A stretch of 64,000 nt of DNA, taken from assembly GCA_041918675.1 (NCBI GenBank), contig JAYRVF010000011.1:124001-188000 (forward strand). Reading direction: 5' to 3'. Each line of letters begins with the position of its first letter. Position 1 is the stretch's first letter. Source of the stretch: SCUB01 sp041918675 (GTDB taxonomy: Bacteria > Pseudomonadota > Alphaproteobacteria > Rhizobiales > Xanthobacteraceae). Below the pieces are notes generated by a model. That model made no database searches and had not been told where the DNA came from. It saw only the letters and a list, made by a program, of their open reading frames with translations. The position numbers and the translations under genes are program-made. Shown piece by piece: positions 16,134 through 24,771 of the stretch.

Positions 16134-17693
16134 ATGACAGCGCCCCTTCACGACAAGATCCTCATCATCGATTTCGGCTCCCAGGTGACTCAGCTCATCG
16201 CCCGGCGCGTGCGCGAGATGGGCGTCTATTCGGAGATCGCGCCGTTCAACAAGGCCGAGGAAGCCTTCGCGGCGATGAAGCCGAAGGGCGTTATCCTGTC
16301 GGGCGGACCGGCGTCGGTACTCGACGCGGACGCGCCGTCGGTTCCCGCCGCGATCCTGGAATCGGGCCGTCCGGTGCTCGGCATCTGCTACGGCGAGCAA
16401 CTGATGGCGCGGATGCTCGGCGGCAAGGTCGAGGCCGGCCATCATCGCGAATTCGGCCGCGCCAATGTCGAGGTCACCGACACCTGCGCGCTGTTCAAGG
16501 GCGTGTGGAAGGTCGGCGAGAAGCATCCGGTGTGGATGAGCCATGGCGACCGCGTCACGGCGCTGCCGAAAGGCTTTCGCGCGGTGGCGAAGGCGGCGGG
16601 CTCGCCGATCTCGGTCATCGCCGACGACGACCGCAAATTCTACGCCATGCAGTTCCACCCCGAGGTCGCGCATACGCCGGACGGGGCGAGGCTCCTGCGC
16701 AATTTCGTCCGCGACATCGCCGGCTGCGCCGGCGACTGGACCATGCGCGCCTTCCGCGAGGAGGCGATCGAGAACATCCGCGCGCAGGTGGGTAAGGGGC
16801 GGGTGATCTGCGGCCTGTCGGGCGGCGTCGATTCGGCGGTCGCGGCCGTGCTGCTGCACGAGGCGATCGGGGACCAGCTCACCTGCGTCTTCGTCGATCA
16901 CGGGCTGATGCGGCTCGCCGAGGCCGAGACGGTGGTCGACCTGTTCCGGCTGCATTACAAGATCCCGCTTGTGCATGTGGACGCGTCGGAACGGTTTCTC
17001 GCCGCGCTCAAGGGCGTCACCGATCCCGAAAAGAAGCGCAAGATCATCGGCGGCCTTTTCATCGACGTGTTCGAGGCCGAGGCCAAGAAGGCCGGCGGCG
17101 CCGAGTTCCTCGCTCAGGGCACGCTCTATCCCGACGTGATCGAGAGCGTGTCGTTCACCGGCGGGCCGTCGGTGACGATCAAGTCGCACCACAATGTCGG
17201 CGGGCTGCCTGAGCGCATGAACATGAAGCTCGTCGAGCCGTTGCGCGAGTTGTTCAAGGACGAGGTGCGCGCGCTCGGCCGCGAGCTCGACCTGCCGGAA
17301 GTGTTCGTCGGGCGGCATCCGTTCCCGGGGCCGGGCCTCGCGATCCGCTGCCCCGGCGAGGTGACGCCCGAGAAGCTCGCGATCCTGCGCCAGGCCGACG
17401 CGATCTACATCGAGGAGATCCGCCGCGCCGGGCTCTACGATCACATCTGGCAGGCCTTCGCGGTGCTGCTGCCGGTCAAATCCGTCGGCGTCATGGGCGA
17501 CGGGCGCACCTACGACTACGTCGTGGGCCTGCGCGCGGTGACCTCGACCGACGGCATGACGGCGGATTTCTATCCCTACGACATGCGCTTCCTGAGCTTC
17601 ACCGCGACGCGCCTGATCAACGAGGTCAAGGGCGTCAACCGCGTCGTCTACGACATCACTTCCAAGCCGCCGGGAACGATCGAGTGGGAGTGA
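16134..17693 (+). CDS. guaA: GMP synthase (glutamine-hydrolysing)
   Basis: The 519-residue enzyme aminates XMP to GMP with ATP and glutamine. The class I amidotransferase domain (about 1-200) has GICYGEQLMA with nucleophile Cys85 and a FHPEV His/Glu pair near 180. The ATP pyrophosphatase P-loop SGGVDSAVAAV is near residue 228. The dimerisation domain ends in the canonical PPGTIEWE. I chose the ATG at 16134 (MTAPLHDKILIIDFGSQ) by length. An in-frame TTG at 16041 would add a repeat-encoded tail with no counterpart known to me. An ArsC-like gene follows after 29 nt. Confidence 0.96.
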   Translation: MTAPLHDKILIIDFGSQVTQLIARRVREMGVYSEIAPFNKAEEAFAAMKPKGVILSGGPASVLDADAPSVPAAILESGRPVLGICYGEQLMARMLGGKVEAGHHREFGRANVEVTDTCALFKGVWKVGEKHPVWMSHGDRVTALPKGFRAVAKAAGSPISVIADDDRKFYAMQFHPEVAHTPDGARLLRNFVRDIAGCAGDWTMRAFREEAIENIRAQVGKGRVICGLSGGVDSAVAAVLLHEAIGDQLTCVFVDHGLMRLAEAETVVDLFRLHYKIPLVHVDASERFLAALKGVTDPEKKRKIIGGLFIDVFEAEAKKAGGAEFLAQGTLYPDVIESVSFTGGPSVTIKSHHNVGGLPERMNMKLVEPLRELFKDEVRALGRELDLPEVFVGRHPFPGPGLAIRCPGEVTPEKLAILRQADAIYIEEIRRAGLYDHIWQAFAVLLPVKSVGVMGDGRTYDYVVGLRAVTSTDGMTADFYPYDMRFLSFTATRLINEVKGVNRVVYDITSKPPGTIEWE

Positions 17694-17722
17694 GGGGGAT
17701 GCGAATTCGGTCGTAATGCGCC

Positions 17723-18103
17723 ATGCCCGTCACCCTCCACGGCATCAAGAATTGCGACACGATGAAGAAGGCGCGCGCGTGGCTCGACGCGCGGGGCGTG
17801 GATTACGTCTTTCACGATTACAAGGTTTCCGGCATCGACAAGGCGCGCCTTGCCGCCTGGTGCGACGAACTCGGCTGGGAGGCGCTGCTCAACCGCGCCG
17901 GCACGACCTTCCGCAAGCTGCCCGACGCTGAGAAGGAAAACCTCACCAAGGCGAAGGCGATCGCGCTGATGCTCGAGCATCCTTCCGCGATCAGGCGTCC
18001 GGTGCTCGACCTCGGGCCGAAGCGCATCGTCGGCTTCAAGCCGGAAATCTACGAGGCCGCGTTCGGTGAAATGCCTTCGCGCGTTTCCCGCCAAGGAAGC
18101 TGA
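17723..18103 (+). CDS. ArsC/Spx/YffB family protein
   Basis: The 126-residue thioredoxin-like protein begins VTLHGIKNCDTMKKARAWLD, matching the YffB branch of the ArsC family. Cys11 aligns with the active-site cysteine. It contains TTFRKLPD and the RRPVLDLG stretch in which Arg positions bind oxyanion in ArsC. Real arsenate reduction is not established for this branch, and no ars genes are near. It probably reads through from guaA. The length is normal for the family (~115-125). Confidence 0.85.
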   Translation: MPVTLHGIKNCDTMKKARAWLDARGVDYVFHDYKVSGIDKARLAAWCDELGWEALLNRAGTTFRKLPDAEKENLTKAKAIALMLEHPSAIRRPVLDLGPKRIVGFKPEIYEAAFGEMPSRVSRQGS

Positions 18104-18487
18104 TCCAGGCCGGCGAGGGTCGGCGCACGCCTCTCCAAGATTGCTCCGGGATCGCTTCGAGATCGCTTCGAGATCGCTTTGAGGATCGCGCCAGGGTTGC
18201 ACGCGCGCGGGCGGCGGCGTTCCCGTGGGTGTTCATCTTGTCGATCTTGTCGCGGTTGGTGGCTGTTTTCGGGAAAAGCGCGCGCCTCCCGCGTGCTCCG
18301 ACGCGCCCCGCGCCATTAAAGAATCCAGCCAACAAAGCGGTGGATGGCGGTGGACAAGGGGCCGTCCAGGGCGTTTTCGCCGCGACGATTCGGTCTATGA
18401 CAGGCTCATGACAGCCGGCCAGGCCCTTGTCGGGCGCGGCAGCCGGCGGGATGGGCCGCGCGTCGGCGGGGCCGGGGAGTGACGACG
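18104..18487. other. 384-nt gap before the phosphate uptake pair
   Basis: No gene was recognised. It holds an 11-bp tandem repeat at 18150-18182. The promoter of the DUF47/PiT pair should lie in the right half. I found no PHO box that I would defend. Confidence 0.4.
18150..18182. repeat. three 11-bp tandem units
   Basis: GATCGCTTCGA, GATCGCTTCGA and GATCGCTTTGA follow each other directly. Partial units flank them on both sides. Confidence 0.8.
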
Positions 18488-19132
18488 ATGCTGCATTGGT
18501 TCCGGGCGTTGCTGCCGAGGGAAGAGCGCTTTTTCGAGCTGTTCGCGCGGCATTCGCTGCTCCTCGTCAAGGGCGCGGAGGCGCTCGAAGGGGTCCTGCG
18601 CGGCGGCACCGAGGTCGAGCGCTATTGCCAGCAGGTCAGCGCCTTCGAAAAGGAGGCCGACGACATCATCCGCGAAGTGCTCACCGCCGTGCGGCGCACC
18701 TTCATCACGCCCTTCGACCGCGGCGACATCAAGGACCTGATCACCTCGATGGACGACGCCATCGACCAGATGCACCAGACCGCCAAGGCGGTGACCATGT
18801 TCGAGGTGCGCGAATTCGAGCCGCCGATGCGCGAGATCGGCACCATTCTCGTCGAAAGCGCCAAGCTTGTGGTGCGCGCGGTGCCGATGCTGTCGTCGAT
18901 CGGCCAGAATCACGGCACGCTGACGCTGATGACCGAGCAACTCACGCGCCTGGAAGGACGCGTCGACGATCTCCACGACATCGGCGTCAAGGATCTTTTT
19001 CTCAAGCATCGCGGCGGCAACGCCATGGACTTCATCGTCGGCGAGGAGATCTACGACCATCTCGAAAAGGTCGCCGACCGCTTCGACGACGTCGCCAACG
19101 AGATCAACAGCATCGTGATCGAAGCGGTGTAG
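18488..19132 (+). CDS. DUF47/PhoU-like accessory protein of the PiT transporter
   Basis: The 214-residue helical protein belongs to the DUF47 (TIGR00153) family of PhoU-like proteins. Characteristic segments are FEKEADDIIREVL, FITPFDRGDIKDLITSMDDA and IYDHLEKVADRFDDVANE, whose acidic ExxxD pairs bind metals in PhoU. It lies 12 nt upstream of a PiT permease, the usual pairing, and is thought to control that permease. The ATG at 18488 has GGGGAG eight bases upstream; an in-frame GTG at 18479 overlaps that site and is less likely. Confidence 0.9.
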   Translation: MLHWFRALLPREERFFELFARHSLLLVKGAEALEGVLRGGTEVERYCQQVSAFEKEADDIIREVLTAVRRTFITPFDRGDIKDLITSMDDAIDQMHQTAKAVTMFEVREFEPPMREIGTILVESAKLVVRAVPMLSSIGQNHGTLTLMTEQLTRLEGRVDDLHDIGVKDLFLKHRGGNAMDFIVGEEIYDHLEKVADRFDDVANEINSIVIEAV

Positions 19133-19144
19133 GGGAAGGCTGCC

Positions 19145-20149
19145 GTGGACACTACGCTTGCCCTGCCGATTCTGATGGGGCTGATCCTGGTCGCCCTGGC
19201 CTTCGATTTCATCAACGGCCTGCACGACGCGGCGAACTCGATCGCGACCATCGTTTCGACGCGGGTGCTGCGGCCGCAATACGCGGTCGCCTGGGCCGCG
19301 TTCTTCAACTTCATCGCCTTCCTGGTGTTCGGGCTGCACGTCGCCAACACCATCGGCACCGGCATCATCGATCCCAAGATCGTCGATCCGACGGTGATCT
19401 TCGCCGCGCTGGTCGGCGCCATCGCCTGGAACATCATCACCTGGGCGCTCGGCATCCCGTCGTCGAGTTCGCACGCGCTGATCGGCGGTTTGGTCGGCGC
19501 CGGCCTGGCCAAGGCCGGCCTTTCCGTGATGGTCTGGAAGGGGCTGTCGAAGACGCTGTTCGCGATCGTGCTGTCGCCGATGGTGGGATTCACGATCGCG
19601 CTGGTGCTGGTCCTGATCGTCTCCTGGATCGCCATGCGCAGCACGCCGTTCGCGGTCGACCGCGCCTTCCGCTCGCTGCAATTCGTCTCCGCCTCGCTCT
19701 ATTCGCTCGGCCATGGCGGCAACGACGCGCAGAAGACGATGGGCATCATCGCGGTGCTGCTCTATTCCCAAGGTCATCTCGGAACCGACTTTCACGTGCC
19801 GTTCTGGGTGGTGATCGTCTGCCAGGCGGCGATGGGGCTCGGAACGCTGATGGGCGGCTGGCGCATCGTCAAGACGATGGGCGTGCGGATCACGCGGCTG
19901 ACGCCGATGCAGGGGTTCTGCGCCGAGACCGGCGGCGCGATCACGCTGTTCATGGCGACGGGTCTCGGCATTCCGGTCTCGACCACGCACACCATCACCG
20001 GCGCCATCGTCGGCGTCGGCACGGCGCGGCGCGCCTCGGCGGTACGCTGGAACGTCGCCAGCAACATCGTCGTGGCCTGGGTGCTGACCATTCCGGCCAC
20101 GGCGGTCATCGCGGCGGCGAGCTACTACGCCGTGTTCCTGTTCCATTGA
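19145..20149 (+). CDS. PiT family low-affinity inorganic phosphate transporter
   Basis: The 334-residue permease has about ten hydrophobic helices and the duplicated PiT signature: FDFINGLHDAANSIATIV near residue 20 and SLGHGGNDAQKTMGII near 190. GIPSSSSHALIGGLVG and GIPVSTTHTITGAIVG mark the two inverted halves. PiT proteins import metal phosphate by proton or sodium symport across the inner membrane. The start is the GTG at 19145, 12 nt after the DUF47 gene. Whether it carries phosphate or sulphate cannot be told from sequence alone. Confidence 0.92.
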   Translation: MDTTLALPILMGLILVALAFDFINGLHDAANSIATIVSTRVLRPQYAVAWAAFFNFIAFLVFGLHVANTIGTGIIDPKIVDPTVIFAALVGAIAWNIITWALGIPSSSSHALIGGLVGAGLAKAGLSVMVWKGLSKTLFAIVLSPMVGFTIALVLVLIVSWIAMRSTPFAVDRAFRSLQFVSASLYSLGHGGNDAQKTMGIIAVLLYSQGHLGTDFHVPFWVVIVCQAAMGLGTLMGGWRIVKTMGVRITRLTPMQGFCAETGGAITLFMATGLGIPVSTTHTITGAIVGVGTARRASAVRWNVASNIVVAWVLTIPATAVIAAASYYAVFLFH

Positions 20150-20255
20150 AGATCGGCATCGGGCGCGGCGCGGCCCGGCCGCGCGCCGGCTATCCGCGCG
20201 GCAGGCCCCGCCTTGCCCCTTGATCGGCGGGCCTTTTGCTGCCACATGCCGCGCC

Positions 20256-21878
20256 ATGACCGTTGAGGCCGCATCGCCCGAAACCTCGCCCGGCTCGCCC
20301 CTCGACAACGAGGTCGCGCGCCGTCGCACCTTCGCGATCATTTCCCATCCCGACGCCGGCAAGACGACGCTGACCGAGAAGCTGCTGCTGTTCGGCGGCG
20401 CCATCAATCTCGCCGGCCAGGTCAAGGCCAAGGCGGAGCGCCGCAACACCCGCTCGGACTGGATGAAGATCGAGCGCGAGCGCGGCATCTCGGTGGTCAC
20501 CTCGGTGATGACCTTCGAATATGGCGGCCTCGTCTTCAACCTGCTCGACACCCCCGGCCACGAGGATTTCTCCGAGGACACCTACCGCACGCTGACCGCG
20601 GTCGATTCCGCCATCATGGTGATCGACGCGGCCAAGGGCATCGAATCGCGCACGCGCAAGCTGTTCGAGGTCTGCCGGCTGCGCGACATCCCGATCATCA
20701 CCTTCATCAACAAGATGGACCGCGAAAGCCGCGATCCGTTCGACCTGCTCGACGAGATCGAGAAGACGCTCGCGCTCGACACCACGCCGGTGACCTGGCC
20801 GATCGGGCGCGGCCGCGACTTCGTCGGCACCTTCGATATCGCCACCGGCGGCGTGCGACTGATCGACGGCGACGGGGCCAAGACCGGCGCGCCGCGCGCG
20901 ATCTCGATCGCCGATCTCGCCGCGCGCAATCCCGCGCTCGACGCGGCGGCGCTGACGGAGGAGCTGGAGCTGGTCGCGCACGCGTGCAAGCCATTCGACA
21001 TCGCGTCCTTCCGCGAGGGCCATCTGACGCCCGTCTATTTCGGCTCGGCGCTGCGCAATTTCGGCGTTGGCGATCTGCTCGAGGGGCTCGGCCGTTTCGC
21101 GCCGCCGCCGCGCGCGCAGGATTGCGACGCCAGGCGCGTGGAAGCGGGCGAACCGCGCATGACCGCGTTCATTTTCAAGATCCAGGCGAACATGGATCCC
21201 AATCACCGCGACCGCATCGCCTTCGCGCGGCTTTGCTCGGGCAGACTGACGCGCGGGATGAAGGCGCGGCTGACGCGCACCGGCAAGCCGATCAGCCTGT
21301 CGGCGCCGCAATTCTTCTTCGCCCAGGATCGCGCGCTCGCCGACGAGGCCTATGCCGGCGACGTCGTCGGCATTCCCAATCACGGCACATTGCGCATCGG
21401 CGACACCTTGACCGAAGGCGAGGACATTTCCTTCGTCGGCGTGCCGAGCTTCGCGCCGGAGATCCTGCGCCGCGTGCGCCTGGCCGACGCGATGAAGGCC
21501 AAGAAGCTGAAGGAGGCGCTGCAGCAGATGTCGGAGGAGGGCGTGGTCCAGGTGTTCCGCCCGCGCGACGGCTCGCCGGCGCTGGTCGGCGTCGTCGGCA
21601 TGCTCCAACTCGACGTGCTCAAGGATCGCCTGGCGCAGGAATACGGCCTGCCGGTCGATTTCGACCTGTGCGAATTTCAGATGGCGCGCTGGGTTTCCTC
21701 GACCGACGCCCGGAAGCTCTCCGCCTTCATCGCCACCAACGGTTCGGGCGTCGCCGACGACGTCGACGGCGATCCCGTCTTCCTGGCGAGAAACCAGTTC
21801 TATCTCGACCACGCGCGCGAGCGGGCCGACGGCGTCGAATTCGCCGGGATCAAGGACGTGAAGAAACGCCGGACGTGA
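20256..21878 (+). CDS. prfC: peptide chain release factor 3
   Basis: The 540-residue translational GTPase recycles RF1/RF2 from terminating ribosomes. It shows the G1 loop SHPDAGKTTLTE near residue 31, the G2 region RGISVVTSVMTFEY, G3 DTPGHEDFSEDTYRT and G4 NKMDRE. The RF3-specific C-terminal segments VVGMLQLDVLKDRL and RNQFYLDHARE follow. The length is standard (~530). The ATG at 20256 is preceded by a short non-coding lead with no clear ribosome-binding site. The gene appears to stand alone. Confidence 0.95.
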   Translation: MTVEAASPETSPGSPLDNEVARRRTFAIISHPDAGKTTLTEKLLLFGGAINLAGQVKAKAERRNTRSDWMKIERERGISVVTSVMTFEYGGLVFNLLDTPGHEDFSEDTYRTLTAVDSAIMVIDAAKGIESRTRKLFEVCRLRDIPIITFINKMDRESRDPFDLLDEIEKTLALDTTPVTWPIGRGRDFVGTFDIATGGVRLIDGDGAKTGAPRAISIADLAARNPALDAAALTEELELVAHACKPFDIASFREGHLTPVYFGSALRNFGVGDLLEGLGRFAPPPRAQDCDARRVEAGEPRMTAFIFKIQANMDPNHRDRIAFARLCSGRLTRGMKARLTRTGKPISLSAPQFFFAQDRALADEAYAGDVVGIPNHGTLRIGDTLTEGEDISFVGVPSFAPEILRRVRLADAMKAKKLKEALQQMSEEGVVQVFRPRDGSPALVGVVGMLQLDVLKDRLAQEYGLPVDFDLCEFQMARWVSSTDARKLSAFIATNGSGVADDVDGDPVFLARNQFYLDHARERADGVEFAGIKDVKKRRT

Positions 21879-21971
21879 GGCGGGCGGCGTTGCGCGGCGG
21901 GCGCGAAAGATGATAGGCGAGGCGGACGACGAGGCGCGACGCGCAATTCCTCGCGCGAGGGAGCGGGGCCC

Positions 21972-22559
21972 GTGACGGAACTAGTGGTGCTGATTTGCGG
22001 ATTGGCGCTGTTCGTCGGTGGCCATCTCGTCACCACGATGCGCGCGCGCCGCGCCGCCTTGATCGATCGGTTCGGACGGAACCTCTATCTCGGACTTTAC
22101 AGCCTCGCCGCCGTCGCCGGCCTCGCGCTCATCGCCTTTGGCTTTTCCCGTTACCGCGTCGGCGGCTGGATCGATGTCTGGTACCCCGGCGAGACGGCGC
22201 GCCAGGTCGCGATTTGGCTGACGCTGCCGGCGACCGTGCTGATGGTCGCCTCCTACGTGCGCGGGCGCATTTACGCGACGTTGAAACATCCGATGATGAT
22301 CGGCGTCGTCATGTGGGCGGTCGCGCATCTTCTCGCCAACGGCGATCTCGGCTCGATCATCCTGTTCGGCGGCTTGCTCGGATGGGCGCTCTATGATCTG
22401 TGGACGCTGCGCGGCCGCGACGATCCGGGAGCGCCGCCGATTGCGGTTGGCGGTCGCGCCAACGACGCGATCGCGATCGCGGCCGGCGTCGTCGTCTATG
22501 TGGCGCTTGCCATGGTGTTCCATCCCGTCGTCATCGGCGTCCCCGTCTTCGGAGGTTGA
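21972..22559 (+). CDS. NnrU family membrane protein
   Basis: The 195-residue protein has five or six membrane helices and the NnrU signature LKHPMMIGVVMWAVAHLLAN near residues 98-117. NnrU was first seen near nitrite reductase genes in denitrifiers. It is also related to 15-cis-zeta-carotene isomerase, so its haem-linked function is unsettled. No denitrification gene is nearby. The start is the GTG at 21972 after GAGGGAGCGGGG. Only 5 nt separate it from panB, so the two form an operon. Confidence 0.88.
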   Translation: MTELVVLICGLALFVGGHLVTTMRARRAALIDRFGRNLYLGLYSLAAVAGLALIAFGFSRYRVGGWIDVWYPGETARQVAIWLTLPATVLMVASYVRGRIYATLKHPMMIGVVMWAVAHLLANGDLGSIILFGGLLGWALYDLWTLRGRDDPGAPPIAVGGRANDAIAIAAGVVVYVALAMVFHPVVIGVPVFGG

Positions 22560-22564
22560 TCCCC

Positions 22565-23389
22565 GTGTCCCTGCAATCCGACATCAAGCGTCTGACCGCG
22601 CCCGACATCCGCGCGCGCAAGGGCAAGGATCCCATCGTCGTCCTGACGTCGTACCACGCCCACACCGCCCAGCTCGTCGATCGCTATTGCGACGTGATTC
22701 TGGTCGGGGATTCGCTCGGCATGGTGATGCACGGACTGGAGACGACCGTGCCGGTCACGCTCGACATGATGATCCTGCAGGGCCACGCGGTCATGCGCGG
22801 TTCGAAGCGCGCGCTGGTGGTCGTCGACATGCCGTTCGGCTCCTACGAGGAATCGAAGGAGCAGGCGTTCCGCTCCTGCGCGCGCGTGCTCAAGGAAACC
22901 GGCTGCGGCGCGGTCAAGGTCGAAGGCGGCCGGCGCATGGCCGAGACGATCGCGTTCCTGACCCAGCGCGGCGTGCCGGTGATGGGACATGTAGGCATGA
23001 CGCCACAGGCGATCAACACGCTCGGCTCGTTCCGCGCGCTCGGGCGCGACGAGGCCGAGTGGGGGCCGTTCGAGGAGGACGCCCGCGCGGTCGCCGACGC
23101 CGGCGCCTTCGCGATGGTGGTGGAGGCGGTCGCCGAACCGCTTGGGCGGCGGATCAGCGAGATCGTACCGGTTCCCACGATCGGCATCGGCGCGAGCGCG
23201 GCCTGCGACGGGCAGGTGCTGGTGCTCGAGGACATGCTCGGCCTGTCGCCGCGCGTGCCCAAATTCGTGCGCCGCTACGGCGAGCTCGGGCCCTCGATCG
23301 AGGCGGCGATCAAGGCCTATGCCGACGACGTGAAGAGGCGCGCGTTTCCGGGTCCCGAGCACGTCTATCCGATGAAGGCGAAGCCCTGA
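22565..23389 (+). CDS. panB: 3-methyl-2-oxobutanoate hydroxymethyltransferase (ketopantoate hydroxymethyltransferase)
   Basis: The 274-residue TIM-barrel enzyme makes ketopantoate for pantothenate and CoA. VVLTSYHAHTAQLVD, VGDSLGMVMHG (metal-binding Asp), VVDMPFGSYEE (second Asp), AVKVEGG and GHVGMTPQ follow in the family order. The start is a GTG at 22565, the only start consistent with the usual N-terminus (SLQSDIKRLTAPDIRARK). panC is not adjacent; the upstream partner is the NnrU-like gene. Confidence 0.95.
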   Translation: MSLQSDIKRLTAPDIRARKGKDPIVVLTSYHAHTAQLVDRYCDVILVGDSLGMVMHGLETTVPVTLDMMILQGHAVMRGSKRALVVVDMPFGSYEESKEQAFRSCARVLKETGCGAVKVEGGRRMAETIAFLTQRGVPVMGHVGMTPQAINTLGSFRALGRDEAEWGPFEEDARAVADAGAFAMVVEAVAEPLGRRISEIVPVPTIGIGASAACDGQVLVLEDMLGLSPRVPKFVRRYGELGPSIEAAIKAYADDVKRRAFPGPEHVYPMKAKP

Positions 23390-23570
23390 CCGGCCGGCGC
23401 GGGCCCCGACGAAGTCTCGGATCGCGTTAACGCAAGCGGCCGCGAGGCTTTGCCTTGCCAACGCCATAACGGTAGGGTAGCTGCCCCACCGAATGCTGTG
23501 TTTCGCGCTTCACGAGGAGCGGCGGGAACACGCGCGGGCAAGCCGCCGAACCCGGGCGAATGGATAGCAA

Positions 23571-24224
23571 GTGTCTGATATTTTTACAGAAGTTGATGAG
23601 GAAGTCCGCCGGGAACAGTTCAAGAAGCTGTGGGAGCGGTATGGCGGGCTGATCCTGGCCGGCGCGATCGTGATCGTCGTGGCCGTGGGTGGCTGGCGCG
23701 GCTATCAATGGTACGAGGCCAAGCAGGCCGCGGCCGCCGGCGCCGCGTTCGAGGAGGCGGCGAGCCTGTCCGAGCAGGACAAGCACGCGGAGGCCGAGGC
23801 CGCCTTCGCCAAGCTCGCCCAGGAAGCTCCGCGCGGCTACCGCGATCTCGCCCGTCTGCGCGGCGCCTTCGCGGCGACCCAGCGCGACCCCAAGGCGGCG
23901 ATCGCCATGTTCGACGCCGTCGCGGCCGACCAGTCGGTCGTCGAGGTTATTCGCGATCTCGCCACGGTGCGCGCGGGCATGCTGCGGATCGAGTCCGCGT
24001 CATTCGACGAGATGAAGCAGCGGCTCGAGCCGATCGCCGCCGCCGGCAAGGTCTATCGCAATAACGCCCGCGAGTTGCTCGTGCTCTCCGCCCTGCGCGC
24101 GGGAAACGCCGCCGCGGCGAAGCAATGGCTCGACGCCATCATCGCCGACGCCGAATCCCCGCAGAGCCTGCGCGAACGCGCGATGACGCTGCAGGCGCTG
24201 CTGCCGGACGGCGCGAAGAGTTGA
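23571..24224 (+). CDS. YfgM-like tetratricopeptide membrane protein (TPR_21 family)
   Basis: The 217-residue protein has a short cytoplasmic N-terminus (VDEEVRREQFKKLWERYGG) and one membrane helix at about 26-44. A periplasmic domain of TPR-like helix pairs follows, matching the YfgM family. E. coli YfgM associates with the SecYEG translocon and periplasmic chaperones. The GTG at 23571 is the natural start. As in E. coli, der lies downstream; the gene between them is a short lipoprotein rather than bamB. Confidence 0.85.
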   Translation: MSDIFTEVDEEVRREQFKKLWERYGGLILAGAIVIVVAVGGWRGYQWYEAKQAAAAGAAFEEAASLSEQDKHAEAEAAFAKLAQEAPRGYRDLARLRGAFAATQRDPKAAIAMFDAVAADQSVVEVIRDLATVRAGMLRIESASFDEMKQRLEPIAAAGKVYRNNARELLVLSALRAGNAAAAKQWLDAIIADAESPQSLRERAMTLQALLPDGAKS

Positions 24225-24282
24225 GGTCGCAGCCCGTGAGCAAGAGCGCGAAATGGTCGGGCGGACGCAAACAGGAAGCACC

Positions 24283-24708
24283 ATGACGATGCCTATCCTC
24301 CGCCGCGCAGCGCATGCGCTTGCCGCGCTCGCCTTCGCCGCGTCGCTTGCCGCCTGCGGTACCGCGAGCACGCCGGACTTCGACCCCACCGGTCTGCTCG
24401 ACTTCCTCGACACCAAGAAACCCCTGCCGGGCGAGCGCAAGCCCGTCTTCCAAGAGGGCGTTCCCGGCGTCGAGCGCGGCATTCCGAAGGAATTGATGAA
24501 GGGCTATCAGCCCGAGCCAGACCCGACGCTCCAGGCCCAACCCGCCGTGCCCGAGAAGCAGCAGGCAGAGCCGGAACCCCGGAAGCCGGCGAAGCGCGTG
24601 GCCTCCAAGCCGAGGGCGAAACCCCGCCCGGCGCCCGCGGCCGAGCCCGAGGATCCGCCCGAAGACGGCGTATGGCCGCCGCCGCCCGGATCGTCGCAAC
24701 CCCGTTAA
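24283..24708 (+). CDS. short Pro-rich lipoprotein between the yfgM-like gene and der
   Basis: The 141-residue protein has a lipoprotein signal (MTMPILRRAAHALAALAFAA, lipobox SLAAC) with the lipidated cysteine at residue 25. A conserved-looking segment FDPTGLLDFLDTKKPLPGER and VFQEGVPGVERGIPKELMKG follows, then a Pro/Lys-rich tail. The ATG at 24283 has AGGAAG at good spacing. It occupies the slot of bamB in E. coli but is far too short for the eight-bladed BamB propeller. I infer an outer-membrane or periplasmic lipoprotein of unknown role. Confidence 0.78.
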   Translation: MTMPILRRAAHALAALAFAASLAACGTASTPDFDPTGLLDFLDTKKPLPGERKPVFQEGVPGVERGIPKELMKGYQPEPDPTLQAQPAVPEKQQAEPEPRKPAKRVASKPRAKPRPAPAAEPEDPPEDGVWPPPPGSSQPR

Positions 24709-24771
24709 TCCGCCGGCGCGAGCGTTCCCGCGCGAACGTCGCCGCGAGAACGCGCGAGGCAGACTCACCGG

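Noticed and set aside
14238..17444. A 1068-codon open frame on the minus strand across the RsmB-like gene, the linker protein and guaA
   Set aside because: It lies opposite real genes with clear catalytic motifs, is Arg/Ala/His-rich and resembles no family. Long antisense frames are expected at this GC content.
17723..18103. Arsenic resistance determinant
   Set aside because: The ArsC-like protein belongs to the YffB branch, and there is no arsR, arsB or acr3 nearby.
18395..20581. A 728-codon minus-strand frame opposite the DUF47/PiT pair
   Set aside because: It is an Asp/His/Gly/Arg-rich shadow of a membrane protein gene, without start signals.
20190..21812. A 540-codon minus-strand frame opposite prfC
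   Set aside because: It mirrors the codon structure of prfC and lacks a ribosome-binding site and any motif.
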